Assembly: GCA_002728135.1 (NCBI GenBank)
Contig: PBVE01000013.1
Location: 1-64,000 of the forward strand
Reading direction: 5' to 3'
DNA: 64,000 bases
DNA from: Rhodospirillaceae bacterium
Lineage (GTDB): Bacteria > Pseudomonadota > Alphaproteobacteria > UBA828
Shown here: piece by piece, positions 46,572-54,591 of the stretch
How the letters are laid out: each line of letters opens with the position of its first letter
How positions within the stretch are numbered: position 1 is the stretch's first letter
Program-made: the position numbers and the translations under genes
Notes under the pieces: model-generated
The model's database searches: none
What the model saw: the letters and a program-made list of their open reading frames with translations, nothing else
What the model was told of the DNA's origin: nothing

Positions 46572-47432
46572 ATGACACGAATAGCATATGTAAATGGTCA
46601 ATACATACCCCATGCTGAAGGATATATCCATGTTGAAGATAGAGGCTATCAATTCGCTGATGGTGTCTACGAAGTATCTGGAGTTTGGAAGGGAAGTATT
46701 ATTGATGAGGATCTGCATTATCAGAGACTCAGAAGGTCTCTTCAAGAGCTAGAGATGTCAATGCCTATGTCAATAAGTTGCCTAAAAATTATTTCTAGAG
46801 AGCTAATTAAACGCAATATAATTTCTGATGGAATACTTTATCTCCAAATAACACGTGGTGTCGCACCTAGAGAACATGAATTTCCGGGAAAAAGAAAACA
46901 AGGAATTGTAATGACCTCAAGGGCTATAAAATGGCCAAAAGAAATACAGAATATTGGTGAGAAAATAATATCAGTTAATGATATTCGTTGGACGAGGCGA
47001 GATATCAAATCGATATCTCTTTTACCTAATATTTTAGCTAAACAGATGGCCGCTAATGCAAATGCCTATGAGGCATGGCTAATAGATGAAAAAGGATTTG
47101 TTACTGAAGGGTCATCTTCAAATGCTTGGATTGTGGACCAAGAAAACAAAATTATCACACGTAATTTAAATGAAAATATTCTAGGAGGAATAACTAGAAT
47201 GACCATTCTTAATCTAGCCAATGAAAATGGGTTAGAAGTTATAGAAAGACCCTTCAGTATTGAAGAAGCTAAAAATGCAAATGAAGCATTTTTAACAAGC
47301 ACTACATCTTTTATCAAAGGCATAGGTAATATTGATGGAACAACTATACGTAATGGTGCTGTGGGACCAATTACTTCACAACTGCATAAACTATACATTC
47401 AACACTGCCAGAACCTAGAGAAAAACAAATGA
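46572..47432 (+). CDS. dat: Class IV aminotransferase, probably D-amino-acid aminotransferase
   Basis: This PLP enzyme of the D-alanine/branched-chain fold type IV is 286 residues long. The catalytic lysine is Lys146 in RRDIKSISLL, which matches the Bacillus D-amino-acid transaminase pattern, and VTEGSSSNAWIV carries the cofactor-binding region. D-alanine and D-glutamate for peptidoglycan are the likely products, but branched-chain specificity cannot be excluded. Its stop overlaps the next ATG by four bases. Confidence 0.85.
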   Translation: MTRIAYVNGQYIPHAEGYIHVEDRGYQFADGVYEVSGVWKGSIIDEDLHYQRLRRSLQELEMSMPMSISCLKIISRELIKRNIISDGILYLQITRGVAPREHEFPGKRKQGIVMTSRAIKWPKEIQNIGEKIISVNDIRWTRRDIKSISLLPNILAKQMAANANAYEAWLIDEKGFVTEGSSSNAWIVDQENKIITRNLNENILGGITRMTILNLANENGLEVIERPFSIEEAKNANEAFLTSTTSFIKGIGNIDGTTIRNGAVGPITSQLHKLYIQHCQNLEKNK

Positions 47433-48088
47433 ATCCAAAAGCAGTTATTTTTGACTGGGATATTACACTTGTAGACAGTGTCAAGGCCATTCATGGGTCA
47501 TTAAAACAAACGTTTATAGAATTTGGCAACCCAAGCCAAGCTTGGTCAATTGATGATGTTTTAGAATGGCTCAGAAAATCAATGAGAGTAAGTTTTAAAG
47601 ATCTTTTTGGTGACCAAGCAAAGGAAGCCGCAGACTATTTTTACATACAATATCGTAATAATCATTTGAAAAAAGTTAATTTAATGCCAAATGCCCTCGA
47701 AACTTTAAAATTCCTTAAAGGCTGTAATGTTAAGCTATTTGTTGTTAGCAGTAAAAAAGGGGAACTAGTTCGTGCGGAGGCATCAACTCTAAAAATTCAA
47801 AATTATTTCTCTAGAATTGTTGGATCATCTGACGCTATCGAAGATAAGCCCGCAAAAGGTTCAATGGATTTTGCTATAGAAAAACACAATATTACTCTAC
47901 AGAATGACGTTTGGTATGTAGGTGACTGTGGGATAGATGTAGTTTGTGCTCGCAATTCTGGCTGCTACTCAATAATAATAGGCAAAGCACCTGCTTTAGT
48001 TGGAGAAACAATTCACAAACCAGACAAATTTTTTTCTAACCATAAAGCATTTCAAGACTTTATAAAAACTAAAGTTAACACCATATAA
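47429..48088 (+). CDS. HAD-family hydrolase, phosphoglycolate phosphatase-like
   Basis: The 219-residue protein is a subfamily IA HAD phosphatase. Motif I is IFDWDITLVDS with the nucleophile Asp9 and acid/base Asp11; motif II is the Ser in FVVSSKKGE; motif III Lys is in EDKPAKG; and motif IV is GDCGIDV. Relatives at this locus usually read DWDNTLVD, so the Asn-to-Ile change just after the catalytic pair is unusual. The substrate is unknown. It is coupled to dat by an ATGA overlap and precedes hfq. Confidence 0.85.
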   Translation: MNPKAVIFDWDITLVDSVKAIHGSLKQTFIEFGNPSQAWSIDDVLEWLRKSMRVSFKDLFGDQAKEAADYFYIQYRNNHLKKVNLMPNALETLKFLKGCNVKLFVVSSKKGELVRAEASTLKIQNYFSRIVGSSDAIEDKPAKGSMDFAIEKHNITLQNDVWYVGDCGIDVVCARNSGCYSIIIGKAPALVGETIHKPDKFFSNHKAFQDFIKTKVNTI

Positions 48089-48200
48089 AGAGTATTGATA
48101 AACTATGAATATTTTTGTTTAAGTGTTCAATAAAACAACTATAATTTTAATTTGCCGAAACTACCCTAATAAATAAACATAAAAAAACGGGGGTAAAAAA

Positions 48201-48443
48201 ATGGTGAACGAAAAAACTCAGAACCTTCAGGATGTATTTTTAAACAACGCACGAAAAACAAAGTGCCCTGTTACAATTTTTCTTGTAAATGGGGTAAAAT
48301 TGCAAGGTATTATCACATGGTTTGATAATTTTAGTATGTTATTACAAAGAGACACCCACGCACAGTTGGTTTATAAACATGCCATTTCAACAATAATGCC
48401 AAATCAGAGTTTAGATTTATTTAATGAAGATAATGTGGATTAA
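48201..48443 (+). CDS. hfq: RNA-binding protein Hfq
   Basis: Hfq is the hexameric Sm-like chaperone that pairs small RNAs with mRNAs. The 80-residue protein has the Sm1 motif ([22 protein letters not shown] in parts; key NN and PV/IF residues), [14 protein letters not shown] and the Sm2 YKHAISTI motif containing the conserved KHA variant. A GGGGG tract precedes the ATG. hflX follows immediately, the widely conserved hfq-hflX pair. Confidence 0.97.
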   Translation: MVNEKTQNLQDVFLNNARKTKCPVTIFLVNGVKLQGIITWFDNFSMLLQRDTHAQLVYKHAISTIMPNQSLDLFNEDNVD

Positions 48444-48449
48444 TTAATT

Positions 48450-48463
48450 GGAGCCAAGCAATT
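48450..48463 (+). promoter_or_regulatory. Shine-Dalgarno and probable ATT start of hflX
   Basis: GGAG at 48450-48453 is followed after seven bases by ATT at 48461-48463, which opens the hflX frame. No ATG, GTG or TTG occurs in this frame between the upstream in-frame stop (48431-48433) and the TTG at 48893. AUU starts are known for E. coli infC and pcnB, where they tie expression to IF3 activity. Confidence 0.6.
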
Positions 48464-49786
48464 CAGAATATTGAGAATAAAAATTCACAGGGTACCGCAG
48501 TAATTTTTCCCATCATAGAATTACATAAGGGCAAAAAATTAGCTCACAGATGTCCAGAGGCTAGAATAGCAGAATCTGTATGCTTAGTAAAAGCAATTGG
48601 CCTTAAACCTTTATATACAGAAACTATAAATTTAAATTCGCCAAAGTCTTCGACTCTCATAGGAACTGGAAAGTTAGATACTTTAACAAAAGTAATAGAT
48701 CTTTATAAAATTGAAATAGTTGTAATTGATAGTCATCTAAATGCTATCCAGCAGAGAAATTTAGAAAAGAAGCTACAAGTTAAAGTAATTGACAGAACAG
48801 CTTTAATTCTTGAAATATTTGCTGCTAGAGCAAGAACGAAGGAAGGCCGATTACAGGTTGAACTTGCCGCACTCACTTACCAACGAAGTAGATTGGTAAG
48901 GTCTTGGACGCATCTAGAACGCCAAAGAGGTGGATTTGGATTTCTAGGTGGACCAGGTGAAACACAAATAGAAGCAGATAAAAGACAAATTGATGTAAGA
49001 ATTAAAAAAATTAAACAATCCTTATCTCAAGTTGTAAAAACAAGAAAATTACATAGATCTGCCCGCCAAAGGATACCATATCCAATTATCGCACTCGTTG
49101 GATATACTAATGCGGGAAAATCAACATTATTTAATCAACTCACAGGTGCATCTGTTAAAGTCGCCGATCAACTTTTCGCCACTCTTGATCCTACTATGCG
49201 TGCACTAACGCTCCCTTGTGGTCAAAAGTGTATATTGTCTGACACTGTAGGTTTTGTCTCCGAACTTCCACATGATCTGATTTCAGCATTCAGAGCTACA
49301 TTAGAAGAAGTAGTAACAGCCGATATAATCGTTCATGTCCGCGATATTTCTCACATAGAGACAAAAAATCAGAAATTAGACGTAATGCAAGTACTAGCGG
49401 ACCTTGGTTTGGAAAATAAAACTGGAAATAATCAAATAATAGAGGTTTGGAATAAAATTGACTGCATTACAGAATCTACAAAAAACTCATTAAGATCTAG
49501 GACATATAAAGATTCATTGCACAGAAAAATAATGGTATCGGCCACAAATGGTGAGGGGATTAGGGCTTTGATTGATGAAATCAGTCTTAGTTTACAAAAA
49601 AATAAAAAAATTATTACAGCATGTGTACCTATAATTAATGGTGCTATACAGGCATTAATTCATCAAAAGGGCCAAGTGCTTGAAACAAAGAGTAATGATG
49701 AATTCACTTGGCTAACTGTCAGATTGCAGGATAGTGATATAGCTCGTATCAGCACCCAAAAAGACGTCATTATTTACCATCACTGA
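48461..49786 (+). CDS. hflX: Ribosome-associated GTPase HflX, with apparent ATT start
   Basis: HflX splits stalled or stress-inactivated ribosomes. Read from the ATT at 48461, the frame gives 441 residues, the usual alphaproteobacterial length. It has the complete N-terminal HflX domain (GTGKLDTL, VVIDSHLNAIQQRNLE, AARARTKEGRLQVELA), then QRGGFGFLGGPGETQIEADK, and the G domain (GYTNAGKST, DTVGFVSELP, NKID, SATNGEG). The first conventional start in frame is a TTG at 48893, inside the conserved LAALTYQRSRL region, which would delete the N-domain. A one-base indel in the A5 run near 48478 could instead join a TTG at 48471, but that TTG lacks a spaced Shine-Dalgarno. Confidence 0.88.
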   Translation: MQNIENKNSQGTAVIFPIIELHKGKKLAHRCPEARIAESVCLVKAIGLKPLYTETINLNSPKSSTLIGTGKLDTLTKVIDLYKIEIVVIDSHLNAIQQRNLEKKLQVKVIDRTALILEIFAARARTKEGRLQVELAALTYQRSRLVRSWTHLERQRGGFGFLGGPGETQIEADKRQIDVRIKKIKQSLSQVVKTRKLHRSARQRIPYPIIALVGYTNAGKSTLFNQLTGASVKVADQLFATLDPTMRALTLPCGQKCILSDTVGFVSELPHDLISAFRATLEEVVTADIIVHVRDISHIETKNQKLDVMQVLADLGLENKTGNNQIIEVWNKIDCITESTKNSLRSRTYKDSLHRKIMVSATNGEGIRALIDEISLSLQKNKKIITACVPIINGAIQALIHQKGQVLETKSNDEFTWLTVRLQDSDIARISTQKDVIIYHH

Positions 49787-49849
49787 ATAAACAGACATAA
49801 AAAATGAAGAATTAAGGCTTTAATATTTAAAAATCATGCATCTAACTGG

Positions 49850-49879
49850 TTGACACTAAGTATTTACCCTCCATATATA
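49850..49879 (+). promoter_or_regulatory. Predicted groESL promoter
   Basis: A perfect -35 TTGACA (49850-49855) is followed after 17-18 bases by ATATAT/TATATA (49873-49879) as the -10. Transcription would start at about 49885, inside the CIRCE element. This is the expected geometry for a housekeeping promoter repressed by HrcA. Confidence 0.75.
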
Positions 49880-49883
49880 TCGA

Positions 49884-49910
49884 TTAGCACTCTGTGGTCT
49901 TGAGTGCTAG
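49884..49910. promoter_or_regulatory. CIRCE operator (HrcA binding site)
   Basis: TTAGCACTC (49884-49892), nine bases, then GAGTGCTAG (49902-49910) matches the CIRCE consensus TTAGCACTC-N9-GAGTGCTAA at 17 of 18 arm positions, with only the last A changed to G. It implies an HrcA repressor elsewhere in the genome and heat-inducible groESL. Confidence 0.95.
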
Positions 49911-49965
49911 GTATAAATAAATAATTTTTTTAGATTTAAGTTATGTAAATTTGGGAGATAACCCT

Positions 49966-50253
49966 ATGAATTTAAAACCCCTTCATGACCGCGTTGTGGT
50001 TAAACGAATAGAAGAAGAAACAAAAACTGCTGGTGGAATTATTATTCCTGATAGTGCTCAAGAGAAACCAGCCCAAGGAAAAATCCTTGCTGTAGGGCCT
50101 GGTTCTAGAGGCGAAGACGGTAAAATACAAACTATGGACGTAAAAAAAGGCGACAATGTACTTTTTGGAAAATTTTCAGGAACAGAAGTCAAAGTTAATG
50201 GTGAAGACCTGATAATTATGAAAGAAAGCGACATTATGGGTATTATTGGTTAA
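49966..50253 (+). CDS. groES: Co-chaperonin GroES
   Basis: GroES is the heptameric lid of the chaperonin. The 95-residue protein begins [15 protein letters not shown], has the mobile loop around [10 protein letters not shown] (with the GroEL-binding hydrophobic III), and ends with the [10 protein letters not shown] strand. I chose the ATG at 49966, preceded by GGGAG; a TTG at 49951 would add five residues. groEL follows after 42 bases. Confidence 0.97.
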   Translation: MNLKPLHDRVVVKRIEEETKTAGGIIIPDSAQEKPAQGKILAVGPGSRGEDGKIQTMDVKKGDNVLFGKFSGTEVKVNGEDLIIMKESDIMGIIG

Positions 50254-50295
50254 AAGATAATTAATTATAATCAAACAAAAATGGAATAACTGATC

Positions 50296-51945
50296 ATGAC
50301 TGCACGATTTCTCTCTTTTTCAGACCAAGCAAGGGAACGCATGCTACACGGCGTCGATATTTTAACAGACGCGGTCAAAGTAACTCTTGGCCCCAAAGGC
50401 AGAAACGTTCTATTTGAGACAAATATGGGGCAATTACGTGTCACCAAAGATGGTGTAACGGTTGCAAAAGAAATAGAGCTTAAAGATCGTACAGCAAACA
50501 TGGGAGCTCAAATAGTCAAGGAAGCCGCGAACCGAACAGCTGAAATTGCTGGAGATGGTACCAGCACATCAACTATTCTAGCTCACGCTCTCATACATGA
50601 AGGGTCAAAAGCAGTAACATCAGGAATGAATCCCATGGACTTAAAACGTGGGATTGATCTTGCTGTTGCAAAAGCCATAAAACATATATTGTCAAAGGCA
50701 AAACCTGTTGCTAATCATGATCAAATTACTCGGGTCGGGACCGTAGCCTCTAATAACAATAAAGAAGTTGGAGAAATGATCTCTAAAGCGATGAAAGAGG
50801 TGGGAGAAGACGGCGTCATAACAGTAGAAGAGGGTTCAGGAAGAGAAAATGAACTCGAAATTGTAGAGGGTATGCGTTTAGATAAAGGTTTCATTTCACC
50901 TTACTTTGTAACTGAAAAAAATGGTTTGGTTTCTAACCTTTTAGACGCGTATATATTAATTGCAGATCATAAAATATCCGACGCTAAAGCACTTATTAAT
51001 TTAATGGAAAAAGTAACCTCGGAAGGTAAAGGGCGTTCACTATTTATAATAGCTGATGATGTTGAAGGTGATTCTCTTGCAGCAATGGTAGTAAACCACA
51101 TGCGAGGTGTCCTTAAGTGTGCAGCAATAAAAGCACCTTCTTTTGGTGACCGGAGAAAAGGAATATTAGAAGACATTGCTATTCTAACTGGAGGAAAAGT
51201 TCTAACCGAAGAACTCGGCTCAAAATTAGAAGATCTAAATCTGAATGAACTTGGAAATGCAAAAAGAATAGAGATGGACAAAGACGAAACCATGATTGTG
51301 GGTGCAAAAGGAAGCAACCAATCAGTAAAAGATCGTTGCGATCAAATTAGACGGGCTATGGCATCTGAAGATTCTGAATATGAAAAGGAAAGATATCAAG
51401 AACGTCTAGCGCGTCTCGTAGGTGGAGTAGCTATCTTACGTATAGGCGGATCTAGCGAAGCTGAAGTGAAAGAGAAAAAAGACTTAGTTGACGATGCTCT
51501 CCATGCAACACGTTGTGCTGTAGAAGAGGGGATAGTTCCTGGGGGAGGAGTTGCCCTGCTATACGCATCTAAATCACTTAAACGACTTAAGGGTGAAAAT
51601 TCTGACCAAGATCGAGGGATTGAGATTGTTAGAGAGGCTCTTTCAGCTTCAGTGAAAGCTATAGCAGATAATGCTGGTGCAAAAGGAGAACTTGTAGCCA
51701 GCAAACTCTTAGATCAAAAAGATCAAGAATATGGTTACGATGCAGCAATAGGAAAATACTGTAACCTTGTTAAAGCTGGAATCATTGACCCTGCAAAAGT
51801 AGTCAGAACAGCCTTACTAGATGCTGCATCAGTCGCAAACTCAATAATAACTGCAGAAGCAGCTATAGTTGAAGATGATACCGCACATGAAGTAGAAGAA
51901 GATGAGGAGGACAAATACATAGGAACTGCGTACGATAATTACTAA
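50296..51945 (+). CDS. groEL: Chaperonin GroEL, divergent, without GGM tail
   Basis: The 549-residue Hsp60 keeps the nucleotide and catalytic residues: KVTLGPKGRNV, TKDG with the Asp52 equivalent, AGDGTSTST with the Asp87 equivalent, DDALHATRCAVEEG with the Asp398 equivalent, and PGGGVALL. Several positions depart from the very conserved norm: GDGTTTAT is GDGTSTST, NVVIE is NVLFE, and PGFGDRRK is PSFGDRRK. The C-terminus ends in an acidic, Tyr-containing tail (EEDEEDKYIGTAYDNY) and lacks the GGM repeats. It could be the sole chaperonin of a fast-evolving lineage or a specialised second copy. A terminator follows. Confidence 0.95.
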   Translation: MTARFLSFSDQARERMLHGVDILTDAVKVTLGPKGRNVLFETNMGQLRVTKDGVTVAKEIELKDRTANMGAQIVKEAANRTAEIAGDGTSTSTILAHALIHEGSKAVTSGMNPMDLKRGIDLAVAKAIKHILSKAKPVANHDQITRVGTVASNNNKEVGEMISKAMKEVGEDGVITVEEGSGRENELEIVEGMRLDKGFISPYFVTEKNGLVSNLLDAYILIADHKISDAKALINLMEKVTSEGKGRSLFIIADDVEGDSLAAMVVNHMRGVLKCAAIKAPSFGDRRKGILEDIAILTGGKVLTEELGSKLEDLNLNELGNAKRIEMDKDETMIVGAKGSNQSVKDRCDQIRRAMASEDSEYEKERYQERLARLVGGVAILRIGGSSEAEVKEKKDLVDDALHATRCAVEEGIVPGGGVALLYASKSLKRLKGENSDQDRGIEIVREALSASVKAIADNAGAKGELVASKLLDQKDQEYGYDAAIGKYCNLVKAGIIDPAKVVRTALLDAASVANSIITAEAAIVEDDTAHEVEEDEEDKYIGTAYDNY

Positions 51946-51954
51946 AATTCCTTC

Positions 51955-51985
51955 TAACACTTCAATTTTCAAGTGTTATGTTTTG
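51955..51985 (+). terminator. Rho-independent terminator after groEL
   Basis: TAACACTT (51955-51962) pairs perfectly with AAGTGTTA (51971-51978) around an eight-base loop and is followed by the T-rich TGTTTTGATTT. It lies 10 bases after the groEL stop, in the convergent gap with mazG. The stem is AT-rich, so efficiency may be moderate. Confidence 0.65.
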
Positions 51986-52035
51986 ATTTAAGTCTTATTA
52001 GTGTGTGGTAACAGGGTTTTTTCCCTGAAAGGTTT

Positions 52036-52950
52036 CTAATCACTATGTTTTTTAACTTTTAACCAAATTTCATTTAGCTCATCATCACTAAGTTCTTTAA
52101 TTTCTTTATTTTTTTTCTTAACTATATGCTCTAACTTCCTGAATCTATTCTCAAACTTTAAGTTAGCATCTTGCAATAAAGTTTCTGAGTTTGAATTAAG
52201 TTTTCTGGCAAGATTAACACATGAAAACAAAAGATCTCCAAGCTCCTCCTGAAGAGAATCTTGATAAGCAGATTTGTTGTTACCAATTTTGGTCGACCTA
52301 GACGGATTGGAACCATCACTAAGTGTTTGATTTTCCATATGCATTATTGCATTATAAACTTCCATAAGTTCTTCATTTACTTTTTGATATGCACCAAACC
52401 AATCAGGCCAGTCAAACCCAATACGAGATGCTCTTTTCTGAAGTTTTTCAGCACGAATTAAAGCAGGGAAAACATCTGGCACATCATCAAGAGCACTTAG
52501 GTCTTTATCAGAACTGCTAGCTTTTATCCTACGTTCAAGTTCCTTAGTATCTTCCCATTTATTTTCATGAGTTTTTTCAGAAGAGGGAGGAGTCTGACCT
52601 GAAAAAACATGCGGATGCCTCTTAACCATTTTCTCGGATATATGATTAGCAACTTCATTAAATGTAAAAATATTTTTTTCTTCTGCAATTCTGGAAATGA
52701 ATACAACTTGAAACAAAAGATCTCCTAATTCCTCCTTAAGCCCAGACATATCTGAATTACGAATTGCAGCTATAACTTCATATGCCTCTTCAATAATATA
52801 TTTAATTAGAGATTCAAAAGTCTGAGATAGATCCCACTCACAACCATCTGTGGGTGACCTCAATTGTTCCATAGTATTTAAAAGCTTTAAAATACCAGAG
52901 TTTTCATTGATAATATCGTTTGAGGACCCATTACTTCTTGACATATTCAT
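52036..52950 (-). CDS. mazG: Nucleoside triphosphate pyrophosphohydrolase MazG
   Basis: MazG hydrolyses NTPs and dNTPs to monophosphates and PPi, cleaning damaged nucleotides or modulating the stringent response. The 304-residue protein has the two tandem MazG domains: the first with CEWDLSQTFESLIKYIIEEAYE (in part EEAYEV) and ELGDLLFQVVFISRIAEE, the second with EELGDLLFSCVNLARKL. These carry the metal-binding EExxE-EExxD pattern. hflX and mazG are neighbours in relatives; here groESL lies between them and mazG is on the other strand. Confidence 0.94.
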   Translation of the reverse strand: MNMSRSNGSSNDIINENSGILKLLNTMEQLRSPTDGCEWDLSQTFESLIKYIIEEAYEVIAAIRNSDMSGLKEELGDLLFQVVFISRIAEEKNIFTFNEVANHISEKMVKRHPHVFSGQTPPSSEKTHENKWEDTKELERRIKASSSDKDLSALDDVPDVFPALIRAEKLQKRASRIGFDWPDWFGAYQKVNEELMEVYNAIMHMENQTLSDGSNPSRSTKIGNNKSAYQDSLQEELGDLLFSCVNLARKLNSNSETLLQDANLKFENRFRKLEHIVKKKNKEIKELSDDELNEIWLKVKKHSD

Positions 52951-53004
52951 ATACCTAAATCTAAAACTATAATACGCATAATATATATTATGTTAAATAT
53001 TATA

Positions 53005-53793
53005 TTAGTCTATATTAATTAACATACCATCATAACCAGGAAATACATTCTCTGGAGTTTCCTCTAACAGTTTGTCATAATCTAACTGATGAGACATATG
53101 AGTTAATACAGCTAATTTTGGCTCAACATATTTAATATACGATAAAGTATTAGGTAAATTTGAATGTGTAGGATGGTTATCGTACCCCAAACAATCTATT
53201 ATCCAAAGATTTATACCCTTTAAGCTCTCTAATATATTTACTTCTATATGGTTAAAATCAGTTGAATAAGCTATTTTGGAGTCAAATATGTAACCAGTAG
53301 TAGTTTGATTACCATGCGTTTGTTTAAAATGTTCAACTTTTAGGCCATTTATACATATATGGTCTTCTTTATCTGACATTAATTCCTTAGCAATTAGTGC
53401 TGGTCTGGTCCAATAATTATTTAGTATCTCACCTTTTTTTATAAAAGCATAATCAAAGCGTTGTTTTATTAAACGCAGTGTGTCTGCACTACCAAATGCC
53501 TCAATTGGGGATTTCTTCATAAAATTTATGGACCTTAAGTCATCTATGCCATGAACATGGTCTGCATGAGCATGAGTGTACAAAACAGCATCTATATTAC
53601 TAATCCCAGCTGATAACAACTGCATGCGTAAGTCAGGTGGCGTATCCAGAAGTATTTTAGCATCTGCACTTTCAACAATAGCTGAAACTCTTGTTCTCTT
53701 ATTGCGTATATTATTGGACCTACACACATTACAAGCACACCCAACCATGGGCACTCCACTTGAAGTTCCACAACCTAAAATTCTAATTTTCAT
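53005..53793 (-). CDS. Metallo-beta-lactamase-fold hydrolase, PhnP-like
   Basis: The 262-residue protein begins MKIRILGCGTSSGVPMVGC with the CxxC-type segment CACNVCRS, as in PhnP-like phosphodiesterases. The metal-binding THAHADHVHGIDDLR lies around residue 93, with further His ligands in KQTHGNQTTTG, YSTDFNHI and LTHMSHQ. PhnP cleaves cyclic ribose phosphates in phosphonate catabolism, but no phn genes are seen here, so the substrate is unknown. Its ATG overlaps the tatD stop by one base, in the conserved metG-tatD-MBL operon. Confidence 0.88.
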   Translation of the reverse strand: MKIRILGCGTSSGVPMVGCACNVCRSNNIRNKRTRVSAIVESADAKILLDTPPDLRMQLLSAGISNIDAVLYTHAHADHVHGIDDLRSINFMKKSPIEAFGSADTLRLIKQRFDYAFIKKGEILNNYWTRPALIAKELMSDKEDHICINGLKVEHFKQTHGNQTTTGYIFDSKIAYSTDFNHIEVNILESLKGINLWIIDCLGYDNHPTHSNLPNTLSYIKYVEPKLAVLTHMSHQLDYDKLLEETPENVFPGYDGMLINID

Positions 53794-54587
53794 TATTTAT
53801 CAATATCTTCTACGCTTGCCTTACTAAATAATCTAAAGAAATTATCTGTCGTAATAGAAGCCATTTCTTCCGTGGTTATATTTTTTAGTTCTGCTACTAT
53901 TTTCAATGTTTCAGTTACATATGCTGGCTCGTTCCTTTTACCTCTATGGGGAACAGGTGCTAAATAGGGAGAATCTGTCTCTACTAAAATTCTCTCTAAA
54001 GGTAGACTAGAGCAGATTTCTCTTATGTTTGATGCATTTTTAAAAGTTACTATGCCCGATAAAGATATATAGAATCCTAATTCAAGTGCACAATCCGCTA
54101 ATGAGGACCCTCCACTAAAACAATGTATTACCCCCTTTAATTCACCATCTTTGCATGAACTTTTTAAAATTTTACAAGTTTCTTCTTCCGCATCACGTGT
54201 ATGCACAATTACTGGTAAACCTATTTCCTTTGATCCATCAAGGTGTTTTATAAAACTTTCAATTTGCAGCCCTCTAGGTGCATGGTCATAGTAAAAATCT
54301 AAACCAGTTTCTCCAATACCTATAACACGATCTCTATTGGCTAATGTTACAATATCATCAATTGTAAACGGACTAGACTCTTCCACATTGTGTGGATGAA
54401 CTCCAACTGAACACCAAATACCCTTATAAGATTTAGCAATTGACCAGATATTTTCGAATTCCTCAAGTCTTGTGCAAATGGTTTGCAACCCTTTGACAGA
54501 ATTAGAATGAGCCCTTTTAATGACACTACAAAAATCTTTATCAAAATCCTCAAAATCTAGATGACAATGACTATCTATAACTATCAC
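53793..54587 (-). CDS. tatD: TatD-family metal-dependent deoxyribonuclease
   Basis: TatD proteins are TIM-barrel hydrolases with 3'-5' exonuclease activity. The 264-residue protein has the metal-binding DSHCHLDF at the N-terminus, IGETGLDFYYD, LPVIVHTRDAEEET, GVIHCFSGG and ILVETDSPYLAP. I chose the GTG at 54587 because GAGG lies nine bases upstream and it gives the usual short N-terminus. A GTG at 54608 would overlap metG by 17 bases. Confidence 0.93.
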   Translation of the reverse strand: MIVIDSHCHLDFEDFDKDFCSVIKRAHSNSVKGLQTICTRLEEFENIWSIAKSYKGIWCSVGVHPHNVEESSPFTIDDIVTLANRDRVIGIGETGLDFYYDHAPRGLQIESFIKHLDGSKEIGLPVIVHTRDAEEETCKILKSSCKDGELKGVIHCFSGGSSLADCALELGFYISLSGIVTFKNASNIREICSSLPLERILVETDSPYLAPVPHRGKRNEPAYVTETLKIVAELKNITTEEMASITTDNFFRLFSKASVEDIDK

Positions 54588-54591
54588 GTTA

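Noticed and set aside
48893-49786. hflX starting at the TTG at 48893
   Set aside because: This would cut into the middle of a conserved HflX segment, although the frame upstream encodes the entire family N-domain.
52012-52027. CAGGG-T6-CCCTG hairpin downstream of mazG
   Set aside because: Five-pair stem without a following U-run in the mazG direction; may be part of the convergent terminator region, but not supported on its own.
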